Positions 23,903-32,321 of a stretch of 36,186 nt of DNA are shown one piece after another. The stretch comes from CAZFLM01 sp964519955. Its GTDB lineage: Bacteria > Armatimonadota > Chthonomonadetes > Chthonomonadales > CAJBBX01. The notes beneath the pieces were generated by a model that did no database searches, was not told the origin of the DNA, and saw only the letters and a list, made by a program, of their open reading frames with translations. How positions within the stretch are numbered: position 1 is the first letter of the stretch; each line of letters begins with the position of its first letter. The stretch covers positions 1 to 36,186 of the forward strand of contig CAZFLM010000069.1 of the NCBI GenBank assembly GCA_964519955.1, read 5' to 3'. The position numbers and the translations under genes are program-made.

Positions 23903-26900
23903 CTACGCCACCACCACCGACAGCGTCAGCCCCTCATCGACCGTCGCCTCGGCAGCCAGCACCACCGACACGTGCGCGCCGTCGGCCTTCAGCGTGGCCG
24001 GCACCGTCTGCGCGCCGAGCTTCACGGTCACCTTCCTCGGCTGGTGGCCCTCGGCTACGTCCAGCCGCACCTCGCGCACCTTCAGGTGGCCGAAGCGTAC
24101 CGCCAGTGCCGCCTCCAGCCGCTTCGCCGAGCGCTTCTGCGAGTACACGCCCCAGCCCTCCGCGCCGGTGAAGAACGAGCGATGGTCCTCCGGTTTCCAC
24201 ACAGGCCGGAACCCGATGACGCCCGCGGGGCCGTCGTAGATGAACCCCTGGCACGCCAGCAGCAGCGACCAGACGCTCATCGCGCGGGCGTAGTACTTCC
24301 CGCACTCGTCGTCGCCAAACGGGTTGCCGCTGTAGCCCCACGACGCGGAGTCGCCGGGCGTCAAGTTCTGGCGGATGCGCCCATCGTAGCGATCGTGCAC
24401 CGCCTTGGCGACGAGGAAGCCCTCGCGGATGAGGCCGAACTGCACCATGGTCGCCGCGGCAGCGTACTCGAAGCCCGTCATCGCCTCGTCGCCGTAGAGC
24501 ATCGCCGGCACGGGCCGCTCGCCCTTCGGCCAGCAGATCATCTGTAGGCAGGCGTCCTCGTCCGACACGAACTTGCGGGGCGACTGCGGCACGCCCTTCA
24601 TGCTCGCGCGGAAGTTGTACTTCACGAGCGACTTCATGGCCGAGCGCACGCGATCTGCCGGGTAGGCCGTCGGCAGCTCCACCTGGTTCGCCCACCACTC
24701 GCCCAGCACCTGGTCGATGTGGCAGCCCTCGCCGTAGTCGCGGTAGGGCTTGGCGTCCCGGATCTGGATGTAGTACTCACCGTTGTAGAGCGTGTCGTTC
24801 TGGTTCTTCGCGCCGGCGGCGTGGATCTTCAGGTAGCGCTTCGCCAGGTCCGCCTCACCGTGCATCTCCGCGATGCGCGCGCACGCCGCCAGGGCCGCCA
24901 GGTAGAGCGTGCCCATCCACGACGTGCTGCCGCCCAGGTTGTCGTCCAGCGTGTTCCACTGCGCGCCGCCGAACACGCCGTCCTCGTCCTTGTCCCACCG
25001 GCCGATGGCATACTCCATCGCCTTCTTAACCTTTGGCCACAGCGCGTCGAGCCACGCCTGGTCCGTGCCGCACAGGTGCTCGCGGTAGGCGCCGAGGATG
25101 TCGCCCAGGTGCCCGTCGGTCGCCGTCTCCACGTTCGGGTGGCGGTGTGGCAGGCCGCCGTCGGGGCGCTGGTAGCTGTAGGTCAGCTCGCGCATCTTGC
25201 GGCCGAGTTCGGGGAAGAGCCGCGCGTGCGCCTGCGCGTAGTGCCACACGTGCGTGCAGCTCCCGTGGCAGCAGCCGTCCGCCTGGCCGCAGCCCTCCCA
25301 GCCGCCGAAGTAGCCGTCGCCCGCCCAGAAGCAGGTCTTCGAGCGCAGCACGCCGAGCTGCGAGGTGAGCCGGTCGCGCAGCCAGTACGGCACGTTCGTC
25401 TCGTAGAGCGCGGCGTGGAAGCGGCGGGTGTTCTCGGTCAGCTCCTTCATCCGGGAGACGACCTCGTTCGCCACCGCAAGCGCGTCCGGCCACCACTTCG
25501 CGTACTGATTGCCCTCGTGGCCCCATCCCGCGCCGGTGTTGCCGTGGTGTGCGTTCGGGAAGTACCAGGCCAGCACGAACGTGACCGTCTTGCTCTGCCC
25601 CGGCTTCAGTTTGACCGTCTGGCAGACCGCCCCATCGATCGTCTCGCCCGCCGGCGACGGCCCCGCCTCGTCCGGCCCTGCGAGCTTGCCCTGCGCGGCG
25701 AGCTGATCGCGCAGAGCAGCGGCGCCCGCCCACGAAGCCGCGCCCGTGGCGCCTGCTCCGATGACGAGCAGCGCCATGTCGCCCCACGCCGTCGCCGCGC
25801 GGTCGCCGTCGGAGGTCAGGTGCAGCGCCAGGGCGCCCGCCTGCTTCGCGACGCGGTTGCAGTTGCCGCCGTACCCCTTGTGCGAGCGCGACAGCACCGG
25901 CCCGCCCGAGTAGCCGACCGCGTTCTGCTGCGTTCCGACGACCGCCGCCTCGACCTCAGACTTGCCCGGGTTCACGAGCGTGAGGTTGAAGATGGCGCAC
26001 GGGATCGCCGAGTCCTTGGCGCGCATGGGGATGAGCGGGGTGAACGCCTCCAGCGACGCCTTGACCGGCAGCGCGTCGTCCTCGAAGTCGTACCAGGCGA
26101 ACGGGTACTCGCCGCGGAAGGTGAGCGACTTCATCCCGGCGATGGGCCCCGCCGCCGACTTCTGCAGGGCGCGCACCTCTGCTTGGCCGCCGGCCGCCTT
26201 TGCGCTCACCGCAAAGAAGGTATTCGGGATCGGCCCGCCGGTGAAGTTGTTGAAGATCTGCCAGATGGGCCGCTCCGCCTTGCCGTCCATCTGCACCGAG
26301 CCCGCGCCAATGCCGCCGAGCCCGAAGTAGATGCCGGTCAGGTGGTCGCCCGCGTAGACGGTCTGGGCTCCGTCCGCGAGGAGCGCCGGATCGTGCATCA
26401 GCGCTTCGAGCTTGGCCGCGCGCTCCCGGGCCGCCTTCTCCGCCTCCTCGCGGCGCTTCCGCTCGATGTCGGCGCGGGCCTCCTCCAGCTTGCGCCGCTT
26501 CTCGCCCCAGCCGGCAGCATCCACGTGCGCTGCGATCTCGGCCGGCTTCAGCTCGGCGCCGTAGATCGCCACTTCGTCGAGGCAGCAGACCGCCGACTCG
26601 GCACCCTCCGGGGTCGACGCGCCGATGTGGAACGCCTGGCCGGCCTTGGAGATGTCGAAGGCGGGCCCGGGTTCCACCGCGCACTGCACGCCATCGATGA
26701 ATGCCACGGTGCCGTGCTGCCCGCTGACGATCGCGACGTGGTACCACCGGCCGACCTCGATGGGCCCGTCGAGCGGCGGGAACGTCATCACCGCGCCGCC
26801 GTTCCAGACCGCCACGGACCGCAGGTCGCCCATGATGTGCACGCTGTACCGCGTCGACTCGTGCGTGCCGCGTTTGCCGAGGAGGCACATGTTGTAGGGC

Positions 26901-27253
26901 AGCGCCGGCGCCTTGGGCAGCTTGAAGAACAGCTCCACCGTCGCGGCGTCGGTGTCCATCGCCGGCGTCGGCCCGAACTCGATGAAGCGCCCGGCGTCGG
27001 CAGCGAGCGCCTTGCCGCCGAGTGCCCCGTCGACAAAGGCCGGCGCGCCGCCCTTGGCCTCGCCCGCGAACTTGCCCTTCGCGTCGGCGATGTCCCCCTC
27101 GAAGCGCCAGAACGCCAGCAGCGACGGATGCGCCAGAACAGCCTGATCGTACGTCACTTGTCCGCCCCCCTCGGCGAGCGCGGGCACGGCTGCCATCGAG
27201 GCAGCGGCTGCGCCCACGGTCTTGATGAAATCGCGGCGATTCTGCTTCGGCAC
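23903..27253 (-). CDS. Exported LamG-GH116 fusion (glucosylceramidase/GBA2-like)
   Basis: 1116 residues from GTG 27253, with GAGG 7 nt upstream. The N-terminus NRRDFIKTVGAAAASMAAVPALA is a Tat signal. Residues about 35-240 are a LamG/concanavalin-like domain (LLAFWRFEGDI, WYHVAIVSGQHGTVAFIDG, CLDEVAIYGAEL). A charged helix, probably coiled coil, spans about 250-285. The GH116 N-terminal beta domain starts with HLTGIYFGLGGIGAG. The catalytic (alpha/alpha)6 domain contains CHGSCTHVWHYAQAHARLFPELGRK. D847 in CHIDQVLGEWW fits the family acid/base. Many relatives have Leu-Glu-Gly before QxNT; here it is FGGAQWNT (residues 761-768), Gly at 762. If that Glu is the nucleophile, activity or mechanism is altered. 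Likely beta-glucoside or beta-xyloside substrate, unproven. Confidence 0.85.
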   Translation of the reverse strand: MPKQNRRDFIKTVGAAAASMAAVPALAEGGGQVTYDQAVLAHPSLLAFWRFEGDIADAKGKFAGEAKGGAPAFVDGALGGKALAADAGRFIEFGPTPAMDTDAATVELFFKLPKAPALPYNMCLLGKRGTHESTRYSVHIMGDLRSVAVWNGGAVMTFPPLDGPIEVGRWYHVAIVSGQHGTVAFIDGVQCAVEPGPAFDISKAGQAFHIGASTPEGAESAVCCLDEVAIYGAELKPAEIAAHVDAAGWGEKRRKLEEARADIERKRREEAEKAARERAAKLEALMHDPALLADGAQTVYAGDHLTGIYFGLGGIGAGSVQMDGKAERPIWQIFNNFTGGPIPNTFFAVSAKAAGGQAEVRALQKSAAGPIAGMKSLTFRGEYPFAWYDFEDDALPVKASLEAFTPLIPMRAKDSAIPCAIFNLTLVNPGKSEVEAAVVGTQQNAVGYSGGPVLSRSHKGYGGNCNRVAKQAGALALHLTSDGDRAATAWGDMALLVIGAGATGAASWAGAAALRDQLAAQGKLAGPDEAGPSPAGETIDGAVCQTVKLKPGQSKTVTFVLAWYFPNAHHGNTGAGWGHEGNQYAKWWPDALAVANEVVSRMKELTENTRRFHAALYETNVPYWLRDRLTSQLGVLRSKTCFWAGDGYFGGWEGCGQADGCCHGSCTHVWHYAQAHARLFPELGRKMRELTYSYQRPDGGLPHRHPNVETATDGHLGDILGAYREHLCGTDQAWLDALWPKVKKAMEYAIGRWDKDEDGVFGGAQWNTLDDNLGGSTSWMGTLYLAALAACARIAEMHGEADLAKRYLKIHAAGAKNQNDTLYNGEYYIQIRDAKPYRDYGEGCHIDQVLGEWWANQVELPTAYPADRVRSAMKSLVKYNFRASMKGVPQSPRKFVSDEDACLQMICWPKGERPVPAMLYGDEAMTGFEYAAAATMVQFGLIREGFLVAKAVHDRYDGRIRQNLTPGDSASWGYSGNPFGDDECGKYYARAMSVWSLLLACQGFIYDGPAGVIGFRPVWKPEDHRSFFTGAEGWGVYSQKRSAKRLEAALAVRFGHLKVREVRLDVAEGHQPRKVTVKLGAQTVPATLKADGAHVSVVLAAEATVDEGLTLSVVVA

Positions 27254-27290
27254 TCGTTCACCTCACTGACAAACTGACCAACGACCATTC

Positions 27291-27430
27291 AACAGGATGG
27301 ACAGGATGGGCAGGATAACGGCCACAGCAAAGCAAGTTGGCGGGCGCACCGCCGTGGTGGGGCGGGCGTCCCTGCCCGCCAAGCACGACAGCGCCCTTGC
27401 CCTGAACCTGCCCATCCTGCCCATCCTGTT
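27291..27430. repeat. MITE-like element: 24-bp inverted ends around a REP
   Basis: The left end 27291-27314 and the complement of the right end 27407-27430 match at 23 of 24 bases (AACAGGATGGRCAGGATGGG then CAGG). Each end is itself built of CAGGATGG repeats. The 140-bp element encloses a REP core at 27354-27380, with 92 bp between the ends. It separates the GH116 and DUF4838 genes, which run in the same direction. Confidence 0.75.
27354..27380 (+). repeat. Solitary REP copy
   Basis: GTGGTGGGGCGGGCGTCCCT followed by GCCCGCC. It is identical in pattern to the inverted REP at the RAYT 5' end (5326-5353), more than 20 kb away, which indicates dispersal of this sequence. Confidence 0.8.
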
Positions 27431-27445
27431 AAGAGAGCCGTTGCC

Positions 27446-29779
27446 CTACTTCGCAGGGACGAAGTAGACGCGGTCGACCCAGATGGACTGGACGGCATCG
27501 TTGGCGGGCGGCGCCACCCAGACGCACTGCTCCGGTTTCGTGTCGACGGTGCCGACCAGGTACGACTTGTACCCGTCCGGCGCGTCGCCGACCTTGACCG
27601 CGAGGTCGCCCTTGCTGCCCCCGGCGCCGGAGTCCCACACGCCCGCGGAGAACGCCAGCGCCGCCGGGTCGGCCACCGCCGCCCTGGCGACGCGCACGGT
27701 CACGTAGACCTGCCACTTGCCCTGGCGCGCCTTGGCCGGCAGACGGTCGAGCGGCATCTGAAACGCCCATTCGTGCGTCGTGCCCGGCATCCACACCGCC
27801 ACGCCGTCCGAGGCCGCATCGTCGCCCCGGATCTCAGAGAGCACGCCGTCCTCGTACAGGCGAGCCAGGTTGTCCTGCCCATCGACGCACTTGGTGGCAT
27901 CGATGCCCGGGATGTCACGCGGCGGCGCCACCTTCGCGGACCGCTTGGGCAGCTCGGAGACGGGCGTCACCACCGGGTCCGGCGGGTCCTCCTTGAAGCG
28001 CTCGACGAACGCTGCCGGGGTGATGCCGCCCTCGTTGATGAGCGTCATCGGCGCCCACCGCTCGGGGCCGGGCCCGGTCGCCACGGCGAGCCACTCCTGC
28101 GCGAGCGCCTTCCGCGACGCGGCCACGGGCCATTCGGCGCCGGCCCGCAGGCATTCGCGGCGCAGCGGCGTCCACCGCACGAGCCACGTGTACCAGACCG
28201 GAAGCCGTCCCTGCCGCACCCGCCAGAGCAGCTCGGGCTGGTCCTTCACAGCATCCTCGGCCTGCTGCCACAGCTTCTCCGCCTTGCTCAGGACCTCGAA
28301 GCGCAGGAACGACGCGCCCGGCGACGAGAAGCAGCCGATGTAGAGCCCCTTCGCCGCGTCGCTCATGAGCTGCAGGTACTGGCCGATGGGCTTCGCCGCC
28401 TTGCCGTAGTAGCCGTCGAGGAACTCGGCGATCAGCTTGCGGTCGTCCTGGCTCGGGTCGCGCAGCAACTGGGCCAGCACCCACGCGCGCAGTTCCGACA
28501 TCTCGGAGCCGTGCGACTGGTAGGCCCCCTGCTCGAACAGGCCGCGCACGCCGTGCTCCTTGAAGAACCGCACGTTCGGGCCGAGCGAGAAGTAGTTCGG
28601 GTGCGGCAGCACATAGTGCGCGAAGTTGGTCGTGTAGTCCCAGATGTACAAGCGATCGGTCAGCCTATTCCAGTCCTGGATGTCGGCGGCGAACTTGGCG
28701 TTACTCTTGTCCGTCAGCGGGGCCGCGAAGTTGCACTCGATGGAGCAGAGCCGCACGATCACGTTCGGCAGGGGCTTCACGCTCTTCGGCGCCTTGCGCG
28801 TGTACTGGTAGGCCAGCGTGTCCACCGCGACGTTGGGGAACTCGGGCGCGATCTTCGCCGCGATGTAGTTCACCAACTCGATCATCGTGCCGGAGTGGCT
28901 GCCCTCGCGATCGTCGACCGCCTTGCAGTTCGGGCACTCGCACGCGCCGGCGCAGTCGTTCTGCGACACGGAGACGATCGCGGCATCCGGCGACGCGCGC
29001 AGCCAGGCCTTCACCTGATCGACCATGAAGTCGCGCAGCTCGGGATTCGTCGTGCAGAGCTGCGCCCCGTCGGCCTGGCGCTTCCCATTGATGAGGCTGT
29101 ACCACTCCGGGTGGGTCGCGAAGTACTGCTGCGGCGGCACGAGCGGGAAGAAGGTGTGCACGAAGCCCTGGTAGATGACCTTGCCGCCGTGCCGCTCGTC
29201 GATGCGCGAGTGCTGGCTGTTGGAGCCGTTGCGCGGCGCCCAGTCCGCGTCGAAGGCCGGGTACCAGAAGGGGTCGCGCGCCTCGAACGCGGGCTTGAAC
29301 GTCGCGTTGATGTCGGGCAGCACGAGCGCGGCGCGCTTCGGCACGCGCGTGGCCCACGGCGCCCACCACCGGATGCCGAGCCGGTCGCGCAGGACGTTGT
29401 ACACGGCGTAGAGCGTGCCGCGCGGCCGCCCACCCGCCAGCAGCATCCGGCCGCCGCTCGTGCGGATGACCGACTCCTCGACGCCCAGCTTATCGAACGC
29501 GACGCCGGGGAAGAGCGAGGACGCCAGCGACCCCGGCCCGACCACAATGGCGCTCGCGGGCGCCTCCGTCGCGTCAGCCTTCACCTCGATCTTCGCGCCG
29601 GTCATCTCCCCAAGCCAGCGCGCGAGTTCCTCCGCGGCGTACAGCTCGGGCGCGTTGGCCCCGGGCTGCGTCAGGATGACGGTCTTCGCCTTCCCGCCGC
29701 TCGCCACCTCGACCTTCGCCATCGCCGCGCTCATGCAGAGCGGCAGCAAGAGCAGGATCAGCATCAGTGCTGTTCTCAT
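27446..29779 (-). CDS. Secreted DUF4838 protein with GH67-type N-terminal domain
   Basis: 777 residues; ATG 29779 has AGGAG 9 nt upstream. Signal peptide MRTALMLILLLLPLCMSAAMA. Residues about 25-140 match the GH67/GH20-type entry domain (APELYAAEELARWLGEMTGA, AGGRPRGTLYAVYNVLRDRLGIRWWAP). The DUF4838 core follows (FHTFFPLVPPQQYF-like HTFFPLVPPQQYFATHPEW, SVSQNDCAGACECPNC, YQYTRKAPKSVKPLPNVIVRLC, NYFSLGPNVRFFKEHGVRGLFEQGAY). A CxCxxC motif is at C280/C282/C285. The last 170 residues look like a carbohydrate-binding beta-sandwich (HEWAFQMPL, YLVGTVDTKPEQCVWVAPP). DUF4838 proteins are common in polysaccharide loci but lack an agreed activity; alpha-glucuronidase-like action is a reasonable guess. 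Confidence 0.85.
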   Translation of the reverse strand: MRTALMLILLLLPLCMSAAMAKVEVASGGKAKTVILTQPGANAPELYAAEELARWLGEMTGAKIEVKADATEAPASAIVVGPGSLASSLFPGVAFDKLGVEESVIRTSGGRMLLAGGRPRGTLYAVYNVLRDRLGIRWWAPWATRVPKRAALVLPDINATFKPAFEARDPFWYPAFDADWAPRNGSNSQHSRIDERHGGKVIYQGFVHTFFPLVPPQQYFATHPEWYSLINGKRQADGAQLCTTNPELRDFMVDQVKAWLRASPDAAIVSVSQNDCAGACECPNCKAVDDREGSHSGTMIELVNYIAAKIAPEFPNVAVDTLAYQYTRKAPKSVKPLPNVIVRLCSIECNFAAPLTDKSNAKFAADIQDWNRLTDRLYIWDYTTNFAHYVLPHPNYFSLGPNVRFFKEHGVRGLFEQGAYQSHGSEMSELRAWVLAQLLRDPSQDDRKLIAEFLDGYYGKAAKPIGQYLQLMSDAAKGLYIGCFSSPGASFLRFEVLSKAEKLWQQAEDAVKDQPELLWRVRQGRLPVWYTWLVRWTPLRRECLRAGAEWPVAASRKALAQEWLAVATGPGPERWAPMTLINEGGITPAAFVERFKEDPPDPVVTPVSELPKRSAKVAPPRDIPGIDATKCVDGQDNLARLYEDGVLSEIRGDDAASDGVAVWMPGTTHEWAFQMPLDRLPAKARQGKWQVYVTVRVARAAVADPAALAFSAGVWDSGAGGSKGDLAVKVGDAPDGYKSYLVGTVDTKPEQCVWVAPPANDAVQSIWVDRVYFVPAK

Positions 29780-29847
29780 AGTATCGATCTCCTAGCGGGC
29801 CCACCAGCGATGGGCGGGGGTGCCCGCGGCACACCATAGGTGCACCT

Positions 29848-30957
29848 TCATGACGCGATGACGTCGACCTCTCCCGGCTTCGGGGCAAGATCACCGTAGA
29901 GCGCGGTTTGCGACGGTGACACCAGCGGCCGCAGTTCGGTCCTTATCGACAGTCGCGGAAATGCCGCCCCAACCGCGTCGAGAGTCGCGCCAAGGGTGAT
30001 GGGCCGCGCGTCCGTGCGGATGTAGATAACAGGTGTGGATGCCATCAGGCGCGACGCCTTCTTCAGGACATCGTGAAGCATGTCGGAATACGCCTGGCGC
30101 GACCAGAAGCGCCCCGGACACCCCGGGGCCGCTTGCGGTCGCGGTTCGCCGCCCAGGACCCACAGGCGCAGCCAGTGATCGTACTGGTAGTTTGTCACGG
30201 CATGATAGGGTGGCGAGGTGAACAGCAGGTCGAACGGCGCGGCCTTACCATCTCGCTGTCGGCGCACCAGGCGCGGAAGCACGTCAGCGCTGTCCCCCAG
30301 CAGCACCTGAGCGTTGGGCAGCGTCGGCGTCCCCATCGCGTAGCGCCACTCGACGCGCTGCCGCAGAAACGCGACTGGATCGTGTTCAGGAGGCACCTCC
30401 CCATGATCGCGCCACCAGCGAACGGAGTAACCGGGCGCCATCGACTTGCTCTGACGCATCTGGTTGGAGAGGGCTGACGGCTTCTTCCCGTGCAGATAAG
30501 TCAATAGGAATGCGGCGACCGTCCGGTCGGTGCGCGAGCGCTTCCAGTCCAGGGTGGATCGCGCAGCCATAAGGAAGCGAAGCACCGAGGGACAGAAGCA
30601 GTAACTGAAGAACTCCGGAAGGTCGTCAACGTGCGCCTGGGGCACATAGGCTCCCAACTCGGCAACCGCTTCGAGGCGCTTCAGGACCCGCGCCTTTGAT
30701 GCCGGCTTGAGCTTCACGTCGCCGTAGATCCACCCCACTGGGTTCATCTCAACCCCGCATGCGCGACGCCCGGTAGCCGCTGCCGCGAAGATGCTCGACG
30801 CACGACCGGCGAACGGATCCAGTACGCCGCCATCGCGTGCAGAGTACTCCTGGACCACCGTGAAGGCGAACGGCACCGGGAACATCGCGTAGTAGGGGCC
30901 CATACTGGCCCATCTGTCTATGGCGGTTGCGTATGTTCGCGAGGTAGTAGCCGTCAT
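29848..30957 (-). CDS. DNA methyltransferase (amino-methyltransferase type, TSPPY)
   Basis: 369 residues. The start ATG overlaps the nuclease gene's stop in ATGA. The SAM-binding motif I is LDPFAGRASS (D47-G51), followed by an acidic CGVEMNP strand. Catalytic motif IV is TSPPY (T247-Y251), as in N4-cytosine and N6-adenine methyltransferases. The two motifs are about 200 residues apart with a probable target-recognition region between (RWWRDHGEVPPEHDP and surrounding). Motif order I then IV suggests an alpha- or gamma-like arrangement. No restriction endonuclease of a classical type is next to it; the partners are a HerA ATPase and a NurA nuclease. It could mark self DNA against them. Target sequence unknown. 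Third and last gene of the cassette; the DUF4838 gene starts 68 bp further on. Confidence 0.87.
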   Translation of the reverse strand: MTATTSRTYATAIDRWASMGPYYAMFPVPFAFTVVQEYSARDGGVLDPFAGRASSIFAAAATGRRACGVEMNPVGWIYGDVKLKPASKARVLKRLEAVAELGAYVPQAHVDDLPEFFSYCFCPSVLRFLMAARSTLDWKRSRTDRTVAAFLLTYLHGKKPSALSNQMRQSKSMAPGYSVRWWRDHGEVPPEHDPVAFLRQRVEWRYAMGTPTLPNAQVLLGDSADVLPRLVRRQRDGKAAPFDLLFTSPPYHAVTNYQYDHWLRLWVLGGEPRPQAAPGCPGRFWSRQAYSDMLHDVLKKASRLMASTPVIYIRTDARPITLGATLDAVGAAFPRLSIRTELRPLVSPSQTALYGDLAPKPGEVDVIAS

Positions 30958-32321
30958 GTGTCGCCTCGTCCCATCGCTTCGCGGGCCAACCTCTCAAGTA
31001 TGCGCTGGCCGAGGTTCAGCGGGATCGCAGCCTCGGCATGTGCAGCCACGATCGGGGCTAGCGCGTTCGGGTAGCGGCTGCTGAACAGCGCGTCCAGCAG
31101 GTCCAGCGCATCGGCGAGTCTGGGGTACTGGGTCGGATCGGCCCTTGAGGAATCGCGGTGCGCCTCGCTGAGGAAGGGCAATGTGGCGACGATGAGGGCG
31201 CCTGTTCGCGTCTTGTAGAACAGCTTCCGGCCGAAGTACGTGTCAAGCCCGTATGGCTTCCTACTCTCTGAAGGAACAATGCAGCGCTTGATGTATGGGT
31301 CGTCCAGAAGGCCAGCGCTCTGCGTCGCCAAGCCGCTAGCCGTACTGCCGACAGACGTGTCCAGCTCAGCCAGATGTGTCGCGAACGCTCCGGACTTCTC
31401 GACGCCGATCACGAGCATGTCTTGCCCAGCGTTCGCTGCGCGAGCCACGTCATTGATCCGCACTAGTTCGCGATAGATCGCCTGACTCAACCACGCTGGG
31501 TGCCCAAACACCGCAAGCGGGCCATCAAGGACGACTGCGAGGCGGCGAAGACTAGACAACCAGCCGCGCACCTCGAGTGATCTCAGGATGTTCACTAGGT
31601 AGAGCCGCTCCATCACCTGCATGATCTCGGCGAAGAGGGCACCGTTCTTACCGAACTCGAGCATCCCTTCGTGGACCCGCAGCGCGTCAGTGGAGTACAG
31701 CGCGCGCTGGCGGCTGCATCGGCAGTGGTACTGACCGACGCCGCGGGAGTACTCCTGCGGCTCGCCGAGGCAGTCGTCGTACGGACACCGCTGCGCGTGG
31801 GGCTCCTCAGGCCTGTGAGCCAAGAGCGCCTCGTAGGTGCCGAGGAGTGTTTCGCCATCTGTGAACGGCCGTTCTGCAGCCAACACCTCGTGGAGGGCAC
31901 GGCGGAGCGAGGCCTGTGCCGAGGGCTCGCTGCCGAAGACCACGTTGCTGCCCGGCAACGCGCACTCGGCCGAGCCTACTGAATGCGTCTCCCGAAACTG
32001 CCTTGGGTCGACCGGTCTATTGGCGTCGAGTTGGCGCATCCGTGCCACGTCCAGACCGACGCACGCAATGGTCATGTACGACGCCTCGGCTCCCGGGAAG
32101 CCGTTGCGCACGTCGACCTCGGCGTGGCTGCCATCGATGGCGAGGACCATCGCTGGCAGCCAACCGCGCCGAGGAACTGTGAGGAACGGCAGCGCGGGTG
32201 CCGCATGAGCACCTTCCCCAGCCCGAACCAGTGAGAAGCGCGATAGCAGAGACGCTACACGCTCGCTCTGCGCAATCCGGGTGAGCGAGCTGTGGTGTGC
32301 GAACTCGCCCTCATACGGCAT
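30954..32321 (-). CDS. NurA-domain nuclease with a putative zinc-binding insert
   Basis: 455 residues from ATG 32321, chosen over TTG 32333 because GAGG lies 6 nt before it; it overlaps the HerA gene by 11 nt. Metal-binding aspartates expected for NurA are D63 in LAIDGSHAEV and D266 in VVLDGPLAVFG. The VIGVEKSGAF segment and the C-terminal NALAPIVAAHAEAAI are further family landmarks. Between the two aspartates lies C179-x4-C184 and C200-x-C202 (CPYDDC, CRC), a likely zinc site absent from short archaeal NurA proteins. Archaeal NurA is a 5'-3' DNA nuclease that works in a complex with HerA. There is no Mre11 or Rad50 gene beside it here, while a DNA methyltransferase follows with a 4-nt overlap, so a defence role is more likely than general repair. 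Confidence 0.85.
   Translation of the reverse strand: MPYEGEFAHHSSLTRIAQSERVASLLSRFSLVRAGEGAHAAPALPFLTVPRRGWLPAMVLAIDGSHAEVDVRNGFPGAEASYMTIACVGLDVARMRQLDANRPVDPRQFRETHSVGSAECALPGSNVVFGSEPSAQASLRRALHEVLAAERPFTDGETLLGTYEALLAHRPEEPHAQRCPYDDCLGEPQEYSRGVGQYHCRCSRQRALYSTDALRVHEGMLEFGKNGALFAEIMQVMERLYLVNILRSLEVRGWLSSLRRLAVVLDGPLAVFGHPAWLSQAIYRELVRINDVARAANAGQDMLVIGVEKSGAFATHLAELDTSVGSTASGLATQSAGLLDDPYIKRCIVPSESRKPYGLDTYFGRKLFYKTRTGALIVATLPFLSEAHRDSSRADPTQYPRLADALDLLDALFSSRYPNALAPIVAAHAEAAIPLNLGQRILERLAREAMGRGDT

Noticed and set aside
24719..27277. 852-codon plus-strand frame opposite the GH116 gene
   Set aside because: Same reason: biased composition, no motif or signal, and fully covered by a recognisable protein on the other strand.
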